Shown here: positions 36,534 through 46,451 of the stretch, piece by piece | Position numbering within the stretch: the stretch's first letter is position 1 | Layout: every line of letters begins with the position of its first letter | Source: JBBQXH01 sp963710975 | GTDB lineage: Bacteria > Actinomycetota > Thermoleophilia > Gaiellales > Gaiellaceae | Direction of reading: 5' to 3' | NCBI GenBank assembly: GCA_963710975.1 | Contig: CAVQCG010000005.1 | Span: forward strand, 558,001 to 622,000 | Length of the DNA: 64,000 nt | Notes under the pieces: generated by a model | The model's database searches: none | What the model was told of the DNA's origin: nothing | What the model saw: only the letters and a program-made list of their open reading frames with translations | Made by a program: the position numbers and the translations under genes

Positions 36534-37484
36534 TCACATCGTCGGAGTGCCCTTCATCTGAGCGTGCTGCGCAGTCACGGTCTCGAGTTGCTGCTCATCC
36601 CATTCCTCCTTCTGCTGCAAGGCGAACAGGGACGTGTACCCCCCGGACCAGTCGGGCGGCACGAGGCAGGGCCGCGGGTCGTGGTGGGCCCAGCGGGCGG
36701 GCGTGCCGCGGATGATCGTCCCGGCATAGCGGCTCGGGAGTGGGTTGGCCGTGTATGTGAACGCGTCCGCAGCCGAGTACACGTTCAGTAGAAGTGGGCG
36801 ACCGAGCGCGCTTTCGTTCCGCCGGGAGCTGTGCACGGTGCGGCAGTTGTGGATCGTGACCGACCCCGCCGGGCCGGTGAGGTCGCTCGCCCGTGACGTG
36901 TCGAGTTGCTCCACGTCGGCCGGGCTCAGGCAGCCAACCCACGTGTCACCGGCGTCGTAGAGCGAGTAGAGCTCACCGTTGTGGCTCCCGGGGAGGACGG
37001 TGAGCGGCCCCTGCTCGGGGCCTACGTCGTAGAGGTACACGCCCATCGTCAGTGGGCTGTAGTTCGTGTGCGGCCAGTACTGGATGTCCTGGTGCCACTT
37101 GACTTCCTCGCCGCCTGTCGCCCACTTGAAGTTGAGCTTCGAGTGGTGGAACTTCACGTCGGGGCCGAGCAGATCCACTGCGACGTCGGTGAGTACCGAT
37201 TCTGACGCAAGCTGCCAGTAGGCCTCGTGTTGCTCGACGGGGCTCGTCAGCCGGCGGAGCCGTGGCTCCTCGGCCGTGTGGCCGGGCTCGAGGTCGAAGA
37301 TCGCATCGGACTTTGTGAGCATGCGGCTTTGCTCGACGAACCCGGCTGTCACCTCGCGCAGCCGCTCGAGCCAGTCGTCCGGAACGATCCGGTCGAGCAG
37401 TAGGTAGCCGTCCTCGAAGTAGGAACGCCGCTGCTCGTCGCTGAGCACCGTCGCTGGATGGGCGAGCACCTGCTCGGGAATCAT
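36534..37484 (-). CDS. Phytanoyl-CoA dioxygenase-family (PhyH) Fe(II)/2-oxoglutarate oxygenase
   Basis: This 316-residue protein has FEDGYLLLDRIVPDDWLE at the N-terminal side, the iron ligands in KWHQDIQYWPHT (HxD), a distal histidine in IHNCRTVHSSRRN with the 2-oxoglutarate-binding arginine, and the LPGSHNGELYSLYD strand. ATG 37484 follows AAGGAGAGG. It would hydroxylate an organic acid or secondary metabolite. It stands apart from the neighbouring SDR gene by 132 bases. Confidence 0.9.
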   Translation of the reverse strand: MIPEQVLAHPATVLSDEQRRSYFEDGYLLLDRIVPDDWLERLREVTAGFVEQSRMLTKSDAIFDLEPGHTAEEPRLRRLTSPVEQHEAYWQLASESVLTDVAVDLLGPDVKFHHSKLNFKWATGGEEVKWHQDIQYWPHTNYSPLTMGVYLYDVGPEQGPLTVLPGSHNGELYSLYDAGDTWVGCLSPADVEQLDTSRASDLTGPAGSVTIHNCRTVHSSRRNESALGRPLLLNVYSAADAFTYTANPLPSRYAGTIIRGTPARWAHHDPRPCLVPPDWSGGYTSLFALQQKEEWDEQQLETVTAQHAQMKGTPTM

Positions 37485-37616
37485 TTCCTCTCCTTCGTGA
37501 GCCGACCCTGAGGGCAGGCTATCGCGATTCGTGCCTAGGGCCGGGATGATCTGCTCGACGTTGCGGGTCTCGACTGCCACGAGCGGGGACGCCGCCCGTG
37601 AACAGCCGCGCTACTT

Positions 37617-38339
37617 CTAATCCACCCGGATGCCGCTCGTCAGCCCGCCGTCGACGACAAGGGCTGTGCCCGTCAGCCATCCGGCCTCGTCGGAGGCGAG
37701 GTAGACGAAAGCATCCGCGACGTCGCGAGGAGCGCCCAGGCGCCCGAGCGGGTGGAGGCCCGCGGCTCCTGCCCTGGCGGCGTCGGGATCGGGTTGCTGG
37801 GCGAGAAACTGCTCGAGCATCGGCGTCTCGACGAAGCCGGGGCAGACGCAGTTCGCGCGGATCCCCGCCTTCGCACCGTCGAGGGCGAGGCACTTCGTCA
37901 GCATCACGACCCCCGCCTTGGCGGCGCAGTACGCAGCCTGACCTCCTGAGCCCCACAGGCCGACGACCGATGCCGTCGAGAGAATCGACCCACCGCTCGC
38001 GGCGAGATGCGGCCACGCGGCTCTCGCACACAGGTACACGCTCTTCAGATTCGTCGCGACCCCGTCGTCCCAGTCGGCTTCGTCGAGCTGATCGAGCGCC
38101 CCGACGACTGGTCGACCGGCATTGCAGACGAGCGTGTCGAGCCCACCGAGACTCGCCGCCGCCTCGGCGATGGCCGACTCGACGCTCGAGGCCGATCGGA
38201 CATCGCACTCCACGTCGCCGCCGCGCAGGTCGGCGACAACGACTGCGGCACCCTCGTCGCGAAAGCGCGAGACGACGGCCTCGCCAATGCCCGACACCCC
38301 ACCGGTCACGAACGCTCGCTTTCCGAGAAGTCGCGTCAC
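37617..38339 (-). CDS. Short-chain dehydrogenase/reductase
   Basis: This 240-residue SDR has TGGVSGIG, CNAGRP, STASVVG and YCAAK, ending LVVDGGLTSGIRVD. It is a paralogue of the divergent SDR at 38412: both contain VVMLTKCLALDGAK and a GIRANCVCPGFV segment. GTG 38339 is used because the Rossmann strand starts four codons later. An open frame continuing to 39059 is only the antisense of the neighbour. Confidence 0.88.
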   Translation of the reverse strand: MTRLLGKRAFVTGGVSGIGEAVVSRFRDEGAAVVVADLRGGDVECDVRSASSVESAIAEAAASLGGLDTLVCNAGRPVVGALDQLDEADWDDGVATNLKSVYLCARAAWPHLAASGGSILSTASVVGLWGSGGQAAYCAAKAGVVMLTKCLALDGAKAGIRANCVCPGFVETPMLEQFLAQQPDPDAARAGAAGLHPLGRLGAPRDVADAFVYLASDEAGWLTGTALVVDGGLTSGIRVD

Positions 38340-38411
38340 GGATACATCGTCACAGACCGACGCGCGGTTTGCTTCGACCCTTGGCGCTTGCCCGCGCCAC
38401 GCCGAGACGTG

Positions 38412-39194
38412 ATGATCCCGGGCATGAGCGGGCGGCTCGCGGGCAAGATCGCACTGGTCACGGGCGCCGGCTCGGGAATAGGCCGGGAGACGGCCATCCG
38501 CTTCGCGGGCGAGGGAGCACGCATCGCTGCCGCCGATCTTCGCGGCGATGCCGCGCGCGAGACTGCATCGTTGATCGGAGGAGACGCTCTCGGGCTCGAG
38601 CTCGACGTGACCTCTGCGCCAAGCATCGAGAAGGGCGTCCTCGCGCTGATGGAGAGCCTCGGCGGGCTCGACGTCGTCGTGAACAACGCAGGCGTCACCA
38701 TCGTCGGCGCCGTCCACGAGCTGACGGAAGACGAATGGGACAGCGAGCTGGACGCCAATCTGAAGAGCATCTTCCTGGTCTCGAAGGCCGTCTGGCCACA
38801 CCTCGTCGAGCGCGGCGGAGGCGCGATTCTGTCGACCGCATCGATCGCCGGCTTCTGGGCGATCCCGGCGGACGCCGCATACTGCGCGTCCAAGGCCGGT
38901 GTGGTGATGCTGACGAAGTGCCTCGCGCTCGACGGCGCGAAGGTGGGTATCCGCGCAAACTGCGTCTGCCCCGGCTTCGTCGATACGCCGATGATCGAGG
39001 GGTACTTCGCTGCCCAGCCCGATCCCGAGGCCTCCCGGAACTTCGCCATCGGCCTTCATCCGCTCGGCAGGATGGGCGTGCCGCGGGATATCGCCGACGC
39101 CTTCGTCTTCCTTGCCTCGGACGAAGCCTCGTGGGTGACAGGCTCGGCGCTCGTCGTCGACGGTGGGCTGACCAGCGGCATCTGGAGCGGATAG
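38412..39194 (+). CDS. Short-chain dehydrogenase/reductase
   Basis: This 260-residue SDR has TGAGSGIG, NNAGVT, STASIAG and YCASK, ending LVVDGGLTSGIWSG. It is divergent from, and paralogous to, the SDR at 37617 with a 72-base gap. The start is ATG 38412, with a second in-frame ATG at 38424. Such divergent pairs usually arise by inverted duplication. Their substrates may be the two ends of one redox cycle (inference). Confidence 0.9.
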   Translation: MIPGMSGRLAGKIALVTGAGSGIGRETAIRFAGEGARIAAADLRGDAARETASLIGGDALGLELDVTSAPSIEKGVLALMESLGGLDVVVNNAGVTIVGAVHELTEDEWDSELDANLKSIFLVSKAVWPHLVERGGGAILSTASIAGFWAIPADAAYCASKAGVVMLTKCLALDGAKVGIRANCVCPGFVDTPMIEGYFAAQPDPEASRNFAIGLHPLGRMGVPRDIADAFVFLASDEASWVTGSALVVDGGLTSGIWSG

Positions 39195-39229
39195 CCGCTC
39201 CCGTCGGATTCCGCGGAACGATGCGGCTA
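39192..39229 (+). terminator. Possible hairpin at the end of the SDR gene
   Basis: TAGCCGC at 39192-39198 pairs with GCGGCTA at 39223-39229, with an inner TTCCGCGGAA palindrome. The stem includes the SDR stop codon. It may end SDR transcription. Confidence 0.35.
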
Positions 39230-39290
39230 CGGTCTCCTCTCAGGGATGCTCAAGGCCCTTCCACCCGCGGCCTCAGGATCCCTGGCATGG

Positions 39291-39316
39291 CGAAGCCCCG
39301 CCGGGGCGGGGCTTCG
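39291..39316. terminator. Strong GC hairpin between the SDR gene and RNase P RNA
   Basis: CGAAGCCCCGCC and GGCGGGGCTTCG form a perfect 12-bp stem with a 2-base spacer. It lies directly after the 3-prime end of the RNase P RNA on the minus strand and after the SDR on the plus strand, so it can serve both. No T-run follows on either side. Confidence 0.7.
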
Positions 39317-39317
39317 C

Positions 39318-39672
<355 letters not shown>

Positions 39673-39678
39673 CTCCGT

Positions 39679-39684
39679 ATTGTA
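39679..39684 (-). promoter_or_regulatory. -10 box of RNase P RNA
   Basis: TACAAT on the minus strand lies seven bases before the predicted RNA 5-prime end at 39672. No good -35 hexamer is visible at 17-18 bases, which is common in actinobacteria. Confidence 0.55.
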
Positions 39685-39748
39685 CTGAGCGACAATGAGA
39701 TGCTCGTCGCCGAAAACCGAGCCCGGTCGAGAGACGTAGGAACAATCG

Positions 39749-40147
39749 ATGTCCCGAAACCGACGGATGATTCCCATCGCCCTGGTGACGCTCGTCGTCG
39801 CGGTCGGCCTCGCAAGCCCCTCCGCTTCCTTCGGGAAGGATGGTACGGACGTCAAGAAGACCGGCGTCTGCTCCAAAGGAAGCAGCTGGAAGCTCAAGTT
39901 GAGCGAGGAAGACGGCAAGATCGAAACCGAGTTCGAGGTCGACCAGAACCGCCGTGGTGTCACCTGGCAAGTCGTGCTCAGGCTACGCGGAGCGATCGTG
40001 TTCAAGGGGACACGAGTTACTCGAGGACCAAGCGGGTCGTTCACCGTTCGCCGACTGCTTGCCGATCGGCCGGGAGCCGACAGGGTCAGCGCACGTGCCA
40101 CGAGCCCCTCGGGCGAGATCTGCCGGGCCGTCGCCAGCTACTCGTAG
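39749..40147 (+). CDS. Small exported protein of unknown function
   Basis: This 132-residue protein has a signal peptide (basic start MSRNRR, hydrophobic core MIPIALVTLVVAVGLA, then ASPSASFG as a likely cleavage region). The mature part is charged, with KGSSWKLKLSEEDGKIETE and FEVDQNRRGVTWQVV, suggesting a beta-sandwich. A cysteine occurs in TGVCSKG and another in EICRAV, perhaps making a disulfide. No family is recognised. It converges on the lexA pair, with only 11 bases between the stops. Confidence 0.75.
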   Translation: MSRNRRMIPIALVTLVVAVGLASPSASFGKDGTDVKKTGVCSKGSSWKLKLSEEDGKIETEFEVDQNRRGVTWQVVLRLRGAIVFKGTRVTRGPSGSFTVRRLLADRPGADRVSARATSPSGEICRAVASYS

Positions 40148-40158
40148 ACGGGCTCGGG

Positions 40159-40329
40159 TTACTCCGCTCCCCGCGTCACCGTCTCGAGGACAGCGCCGCA
40201 CTCACCGCATTCGACCCGTCCCGCGTGGGAATCGACGCGGCTTCCGCACACGGGGCACTCGTCGATCTCGCCCCTGACAAGCGCTCGGAGCTCCTCGTCG
40301 AGAGTTCGGGTGAGCGTCGCGGTCGTCAC
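40159..40329 (-). CDS. Zinc-ribbon small protein coupled to lexA (56 residues)
   Basis: GTG 40329 overlaps the lexA stop in GTGA and opens a 56-residue frame ending in TAA at 40159. It contains ECPVCGSRVDSHAGRVECGE followed by CGAV, that is two CxxC pairs spaced as in a zinc ribbon. The N-terminal half, LTRTLDEELRALVRGEI, is probably helical. No function is known. The 4-base overlap means it is co-transcribed with lexA and should be induced by DNA damage. It may bind nucleic acid or a protein partner (inference). Confidence 0.65.
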   Translation of the reverse strand: MTTATLTRTLDEELRALVRGEIDECPVCGSRVDSHAGRVECGECGAVLETVTRGAE

Positions 40330-40949
40330 AGCTTGCGGAAGAGTCCGATCACCTTGCCGAGAATCTGGACGTGCTCGGGATAGAGGGGCTCGAGTGACGA
40401 GTTCTCCGGTTGGAGCCGAACGCGCCCGCGCTCCCTGTAGTACGTCTTCACGGTCGCTTCGTCGGCTGCCTCGTCGCCACCGGCGAGGGCGACCACGACA
40501 TCGCCGTTCTCCGCGGTCGGCTGGCGGTGAACGACGACGATGTCGCCGGGCATGATTCCTGCCTCGATCATGCTCTCACCCTTGACGCGGAGGAGGAACT
40601 CGTCGTCTCCGCGCGAGAGGTGCTCGGGAACCGCGACGTAGTCCTCGATGTTCTGCTCGGCGAGGAGGGGGCCGCCCGCGGCGATCTCGCCGAGCAGCGG
40701 GAGGACGCGTACCTCGCCTGCATCACGCGGCGGAGAGCGGTCGACACCGACGAGCTCCAACGCCCTCGGCTTCGTCGGGTCACGCCTGATGTACCCGGCC
40801 TGTTCGAGCTTTGCAAGATGGACGTGCACGGTGGACGGCGAGGCGAGGCCAACCTCGCTGCCGATCTCCCGCACAGTCGGCGGGTACCCGTGCTTCTGCG
40901 CGTACGAAACGACGAAGTCGTAGATCTCCTGCTGGCGGTGTGTGAGCAT
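40326..40949 (-). CDS. lexA: LexA repressor
   Basis: This 207-residue SOS repressor has an N-terminal winged helix (LTHRQQEIYDFVVSYAQKHG, then PTVREIGSEVGLASPSTVH), the autocleavage site IAAGGP (Ala91-Gly92), the catalytic serine in KGESM (Ser126) and lysine in ATVKTYY (Lys168). I chose ATG 40949 over 40970 because GGAGGG lies just upstream and the protein then begins MLTHRQQEI. The SOS box at 40964-40977 lies 15 bases before the start, indicating autoregulation. Confidence 0.95.
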   Translation of the reverse strand: MLTHRQQEIYDFVVSYAQKHGYPPTVREIGSEVGLASPSTVHVHLAKLEQAGYIRRDPTKPRALELVGVDRSPPRDAGEVRVLPLLGEIAAGGPLLAEQNIEDYVAVPEHLSRGDDEFLLRVKGESMIEAGIMPGDIVVVHRQPTAENGDVVVALAGGDEAADEATVKTYYRERGRVRLQPENSSLEPLYPEHVQILGKVIGLFRKL

Positions 40950-40963
40950 GCGGCCCTCCGAGA

Positions 40964-40977
40964 CGAACATCTGTTCG
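40964..40977. promoter_or_regulatory. LexA-binding SOS box
   Basis: CGAACATCTGTTCG matches the Gram-positive/actinobacterial SOS box CGAAC-N4-GTTCG perfectly. It stands directly upstream of the lexA ribosome-binding site. Confidence 0.9.
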
Positions 40978-41029
40978 TGTCACTGTAGCGCGGCGGGCGG
41001 ACGGCGTCAACGCTAAGATCACGAAGCCA

Positions 41030-41114
<85 letters not shown>

Positions 41115-41120
41115 TGACCT

Positions 41121-41147
41121 GTGAGTGCCCCGACGTGGGGCGCTCAC
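41121..41147 (+). terminator. Terminator hairpin after tRNA-Leu
   Basis: GTGAGTGCCCC, loop GACGT and GGGGCGCTCAC form an 11-bp stem with one G-T pair, six bases after the tRNA. There is no T-run. Confidence 0.6.
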
Positions 41148-41171
41148 GCGTTGCAGGGCGCCGGACTCAGG

Positions 41172-43926
41172 TCACCACTCGACCAGCTTCCAGATCTCCG
41201 GCTGGACGTCTCCCGCGTCGGCGCCGACCTCGGCGAAGATCGCGACCGCCTGCTTCAGATGCGCCATCGCCTCGTCCGAACGGTCGGCTGCGTGGAGCAG
41301 ATCCGCAAGGTTGTTGTGGAGTGCGGCCTCCCGATGACGATCGCCACGCGAGGAGCAGAGGGCCAGGGCCTCCGCGGTCAAGCGCCGTTGCCGCCTCGAC
41401 GTTCCCGGCAGCTCGCTCGGCGAGCGCGAGGTTGTTCATGGCGGCCACGCGCGCGCTGGGATCGCTCAGCTCCTCGGCGAGCTCGATGCTCGTGCGGAGG
41501 TGCTCGCGCGCCACATCAGGCTCGCCTCGACTCGTCGCAAGGACGCCGAGCATGTTGTGCGCCTGGGCGAGCGCTTGCCCGTCCTCCGCGGCTTCGGCCA
41601 GGCCGAGCGACTCCTCGGCGAGCGCGAGTGCGCCGGAGTCGTTGCCACGGCGATGCTCGTTGAGACTTCGATCGGCGTCGAGCCGCGCACGCTCCGCATC
41701 GTCGCCGACGCCGTCGAGCGCGGCCTCGTAGTGCGCCGCCGCGAGGTCCCAGTCACCGCGCCTGTGGTAGACCGAGCCCAGCTTGTGCTCGAGGCGCGGA
41801 AGGATCTCGCGATCGGCTAGCGCAGCTGCGGTCTCGTAGCTCGACACCGCGGCCGCGTACTCGCCGAGCAGCGTGAGCGCATCGCCGATCGCTTCGTTCA
41901 AGAGCATCTGCTCGGGATGGCCAAGCGCCAGCGCCGAGCGGAAATGGCCAACGGCCTCGGCGTTCGCATAGAGGCCTCGTGCCCGCTCGCCCGCGAGGCG
42001 GAAGTACTCGGCAGCCTCTGACTCTCGTCCGGCGAGTCGGTAGTGCTCGGCGATGACGACGGCATGGGCTCCGGGATCCCGACGCTCACGTGCGACGAGC
42101 GCCTCGGCGGCCCGCCGGTGCAGTAGCCGTCGACGTGCCAGGCTCGTCGTCTGGTAGACGAGCTCGCGGACGCGGTCATGGCCGAAGTCGTACACGTCTG
42201 AGACCTCGTCGACGAGACGGCGCCTCGTCAGCTCCTCGAGCGCAACGACGACTTCCTCCTCGCTGCGGCCGCTGACCTCTCGAACGGTGTCCTCGTCGAA
42301 CGAGCGCCCGAGTACCGCTGCGGCGGCCAGAAGCTGCCGCGCAGTCTCGCTCGCCGCAGAGACCCGGCTGCCGAGCAGCTCTGCGATCGACCCCGGCAGC
42401 GGCCACTCACCATCGCCCGCCTCGGCGGCGGCCGCCAGATACTCGACGACGAAGAGCGGGAGCCCGGCTGTCTCCTCGAACAGGCGCCCTCCCAGCTCAT
42501 CGGCGCCGGCCGCCCGGGCGAGCTCGATGACGTCGTCCTGCTCGAGTCGCTCGAGCGAGATCACAGTCGCCGACCCCGCTCTCATTGCGTGCGCGAGGAG
42601 GTTTCGGAGAGCGTGTCCCGGCGGGACTTCCTCCGGTCTCCACGTGAGAAGCAGGGACAGCGGCCGGTTCTGAAGACGGCGCGCCGTGTAGGCGAGCACA
42701 TCGAGGGAGCCCTCGTCGATCCAGTGGGCGTCGTCCACGACGAGCACGCGTCCGGAGGCCACGAGCGCCTGGCTGAGGCCCTCCAGGAAGCGGCTCCGTG
42801 CTCCGGGGCCGTCAGCGTCCTCGGGATGCCAGTCTCCGAGCTCCGGGACGAGGCGAGCGACCTCGGAGAGCCAGTGCGGCGGCAAGGCCTCGAGCCGCTC
42901 TCGCCCTGCGGGCGAGGTGAGCGCGTCGCGGAGGGCATCTGCGACCGCTCCGTAGGCAAGCGTCGACTCGGCCTCGCTGCAGCGGGCCCACACAACGGGG
43001 ACGCTCTCCGCCCGCAGGCGGACGACTGTGTCCTCGACGAGTCTTGTCTTGCCGATCCCCGCCTCGCCCTCCACCACGACGACCCGGCCGGCCTGGCTCG
43101 ACCCGCCGAGCGCCTCCCCGAGTCGTCGCTGCTCATCCGCTCGACCGACGAGCGGATACTCGCCTCCACTCGCCGGCTTCGGGCCTGAAACGGTGGCCTC
43201 CGACGTGGCAGCAGGAAGCGCGTTCTCCTTGATTGCCTCGTAGAGCGCGGTCGTCTCCTCGAGCGGAGTGACGCCGAGCTCGCTGTCGAGTACCCGCACG
43301 CACTCGCGGTACTGCCGAAGCGACGCGGATCGCTGGTCGCTTCGCGCGTAGAGCTCCATGAGCAGCCGGTGGGCCGGCTCCTGAAGCTGGTCGAGGGCGA
43401 GCCAGCGGCGCGCATGCTCGATCGCCTCATTGAATCGGCCCGCTGTTGCGAGATCGGTCGCGAGGCGCTCCAGCACCCCTGCGTACTCGCGCTTCAGCGT
43501 CTCCGCCTCGAAGAACTGCCAGTCGTCGAACTCGATGCTGTCGCGCAGCCCGAACCCGGAGAGGAAGTCGCCGCGGTAGAGATCTGCAGCTTCGGCATCG
43601 CGCATCTCGGCGATACAGCGTCGAAACTCGCCCACGTCGAGCCACACGCCGGGTCGACCGAGCGCGATCGCGGAGCGCTCCACCTCGAGGAAATCCCCTC
43701 CAAGCCCCTTGCCGAGCGCCGAGAGCGTGCGGCGAAGCGCCGCGCGTGCGTGCTCCCCGTCATGCTCGGGCCAGAAGAGAGCAGCCAGGGAATCGCGGCT
43801 CTTGCGCTCTCCCGTCACGGCCAGGTAGGCCAGAAGGGCGACGGCTTTCCGGGTATCGACCTTCAGCGGCTCGCCGTCGATCTCGATCCGGGGCGGCCCG
43901 AGGAGCGAGATCGTCAGCCGGCCCAT
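41172..43926 (-). CDS. AfsR/SARP-type transcriptional regulator with AAA and TPR domains (frame break)
   Basis: This regulator of about 917 residues has an N-terminal winged-helix/BTAD region (LTISLLGPPRIEIDGEPL, then bacterial-activation helices to about residue 225), an AAA/NB-ARC-like ATPase with Walker A EGEAGIGKTRLV and Walker B LVVDDAHWIDEG, and C-terminal TPR-like repeats. The frame changes near 41383. The correct end reads LTAEALALCSSRGDRH and finishes QPEIWKLVEW at 41172. It is divergent from the sensor array, with an 81-base control region between, so it may regulate the array. Confidence 0.85.
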
Positions 43927-43957
43927 GAGCGCAACGAGTGTAGCGCCGTCACGGCTG

Positions 43958-43977
43958 CCGTAACGCTTTCGGAACGG
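43958..43977. promoter_or_regulatory. Imperfect palindrome between the SARP-type gene and the sensor array
   Basis: CCGTAACG, spacer CTTT, CGGAACGG: six of eight positions pair. It lies in the only intergenic stretch between the divergent regulator and the first sensor gene, so it is a candidate regulator-binding site. CTTTCGGAA recurs near 58648. Confidence 0.35.
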
Positions 43978-44007
43978 TGGTCGTGGATGCTCCCGGAATG
44001 ACAGGGC

Positions 44008-45253
44008 ATGACACGGGCAGGTCGGGAGAGTGAGAATCCCGCGGTGAGCCTTCGCACGAACGGCAGGTCGACCCTGACACGCCTCGCGCCGCTCGCCTGG
44101 GTGCCCATCGCGGCGATCATCGTCGTGGGGTTCGTCTTCATGGTCCTGTCGCTGACGACCGAGGCGGGACGGGGCACCGACGCGCTGGGTACGACCACCG
44201 TCCTGATCATGGCGTTCACCCTGCTGCCGATCGGCGCCCTCGTCGCCCGCCGGCAGCCCGAGAACCCGATCGGCTGGGTCTTCACGGCCACATCGTTGTT
44301 CTTTGCGCTCGGCTTCACCGCCTACGAGTACGCGCTCTACTCATACGTCGTACGCCCCGGAACGCCTGGCTTCGAGGTCGCCGCCTGGATCGAGGCCTGG
44401 TTCTGGTTCCCGGCGCTCGTGATGCCGTTCACGCTCCTGCTCTTGCTCTTCCCGGACGGTCGTCCTCCGTCGCGGCGCTGGCGTCCGCTCCTGTGGATCA
44501 TCCTGGCCGCGTTGGTGATAGGAACCGCTGCGGCGGCGCTCACGGCCGGAACCCTCAACGGCATCGAGTTCGCCGACATCGACAACCCGCTGGGAGTCGA
44601 CGGAGCCCAGATCGTGTCGGTCGTCGCCATGGCCGTACTCGGGATCGCTGCGATCCTGTCGTTCACGTCGCTCGTCGTCCGCCTGAGGAGAGCCTCGGGC
44701 CGGGAGCGGGAGCAGCTGCGCTTCGTCGTTCGTGCCTTCGCCGTCTCCATCGCGCTCGTGATAGCAGCGTTTGCCATACCGAGCGACGACTGGAGCTGGC
44801 CGGTGTTGGTGGTCGCGATCGCCGGGATACCGGTCGCAACCGGCGTCGCGGTCATACGGCACCAGCTGTGGGACATCGACGTGATCGTCCGCAAGACACT
44901 CGTCTACGGCGCCGTCTCGGCGCTACTCGCCGGCCTCTACTTCGGGATCGTCATCGGGCTGCAAGCGGCATTCGGCGGGCTCGCCCGCGGGAACGATCTC
45001 GCCATCGCCGGCTCGACCCTCGCGGTCGCAGCGCTCTTCCGGCCTGTGCGCGCCCGAATCCAGGCGTTCGTCGACCGGCGCTTCTACCGCCGGCGCTATG
45101 ACGCGGAGCAGACGCTCGCCTCCTTCAGCGCCCGGCTGCGCGACGAGGTCGACCTCGACACAGCTCGGCGCCGACCTCGGCGCCGTCGTCCAGGAGACGA
45201 TGCAGCCCTCACACGTCTCGCTGTGGCTGCGCGCCCCGGAGACGCATCGGTGA
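44008..45253 (+). CDS. Multi-pass membrane sensor-like protein, array member 1 (frame break)
   Basis: This first of six paralogues is about 414 residues, with about eight or nine hydrophobic segments and a cytoplasmic tail. The shared C-terminal module reads TLVYGAVSALLAGLYFGIVI, GNDLAIAGSTLAVAALFRPV, FVDRRFYRRRYDAEQTLASF, RLRDEVDLD and QPSHVSLWLR. The frame breaks near 45161 (one extra base), after which QLGADLGAVVQETM follows to TGA at 45253. The start may be ATG 44008 or GTG 44044. The module normally precedes a GAF or kinase/phosphatase domain in longer sensors, but here the protein ends. It overlaps member 2 in GTGA. Confidence 0.8.
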
Positions 45254-46451
45254 GCCCGCAAGCGCAGCGACGCGTCGCGGTCACGACGTGCGCCGTCGCG
45301 CTCGTTATCGGGGCCGCGGGAATCGTGCTGGAGATCCTGTGCTGGTCGAGAGGATCGCTGACGGCGAACATCGGGTTTGACCTGGCGCTCACGCCAGTCC
45401 TGGCGATCGCGGGGCTACTCGGCTTGAGCATCGTCAGGCGACGGCCGGGAAACCCGATCGGATGGATCTTCATCCTGTTCTCGCTCCTCGCCGGAGTACT
45501 CGTCTTCGCCGACGGCTACGCGACCTACGGGTTGATCGCAGTCCCTGGCTCGCTCCCGCACGTCGACGCTCTTCGGCTGGCTCACGAACTGGCTCTGGGT
45601 TCCGCTGTCGTTCTCGGTTCTGGCGCTGTTGCCGCTCGTCTTCCCGGAAGGAAACCTCTTGTCGCGTCGCTGGCGCTGGCCGCTTCGCCTTGTCCTCTTC
45701 CAGATGGCGGTGCTCAGCGTTGGCCTCGCCTTTACACCGGGGAAGCTCGAGGACTACGACATCCCAAACCCGTTCGCGCCTAACACGGGGAAGGCCTTCG
45801 AAATCCTCTCGTGGAATCGGATTCATCCTCATCTTCGTCTGTCTGCCGCTCGTCGCGGCCTCTATCGTCCTCCGCTTCAGGCGCTCTCGCGGTCTCGAGC
45901 GGCTCCAGGTGAAGTGGCTCGCGGCGGGCGCCGTCGCTGTTGCCGTCGTCTTCTTCGCAAGTGCGGTACTCGACGGACTTCTCGTCGGTGACGGCTGGAG
46001 CCTCACCGTGCCGGTTGCCCTGACGTTCATCGTGCTCGCGACGGGAATCGCCGTCCTGCGCTATCGCCTCTACGAGATCGATCGAATCGTCAACCGGACC
46101 GTCGTCTACGGCGCCGTTACCGCTCTCCTCGCGGGTCTCTACTTCGGGATCGTCCTCGCGCTCCAGCAGGTCTTCAGCGGCTTCACCCGCGGGAACGACC
46201 TCGCCATCGCCGGCTCGACCCTCGCGGTCGCCGCGCTCTTCCGCCCCGCCCGCCGGCGCATCCAGGCCATCGTCGATCGCAGGTTCTACCGCCGGCGCTA
46301 CGACGCCGAGCAGACACTCGCCGCGTTCAGCCACCGGCTCCGCGACGAGATCGACCTCGACAACTTGGGCGCCGACCTCGGCGCCGTCGTCCAGGAAACC
46401 ATGCAGCCGACGCATGTGTCGCTCTGGCTCCGACGGGAAGACGAACGGTGA
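45250..46451 (+). CDS. Multi-pass membrane sensor-like protein, array member 2 (two frame breaks)
   Basis: This second paralogue is about 400 residues and starts at GTG 45250. It shows RRRPGNPIGWIFILFSLLAG in the early part. The frame changes near 45571 (to FGWLTNWLWVPLSFSVLA and FPEGNLLSRRWRW) and again near 45813 (to GIGFILIFVCLPLVAAS). The common C-terminal module begins LRYRLYEIDRIVNRTVVYG and ends THVSLWLRREDER. Two breaks in one gene could mean decay, but all segments match the paralogues closely, so indels are preferred. It overlaps member 3 in GTGA. Confidence 0.72.
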
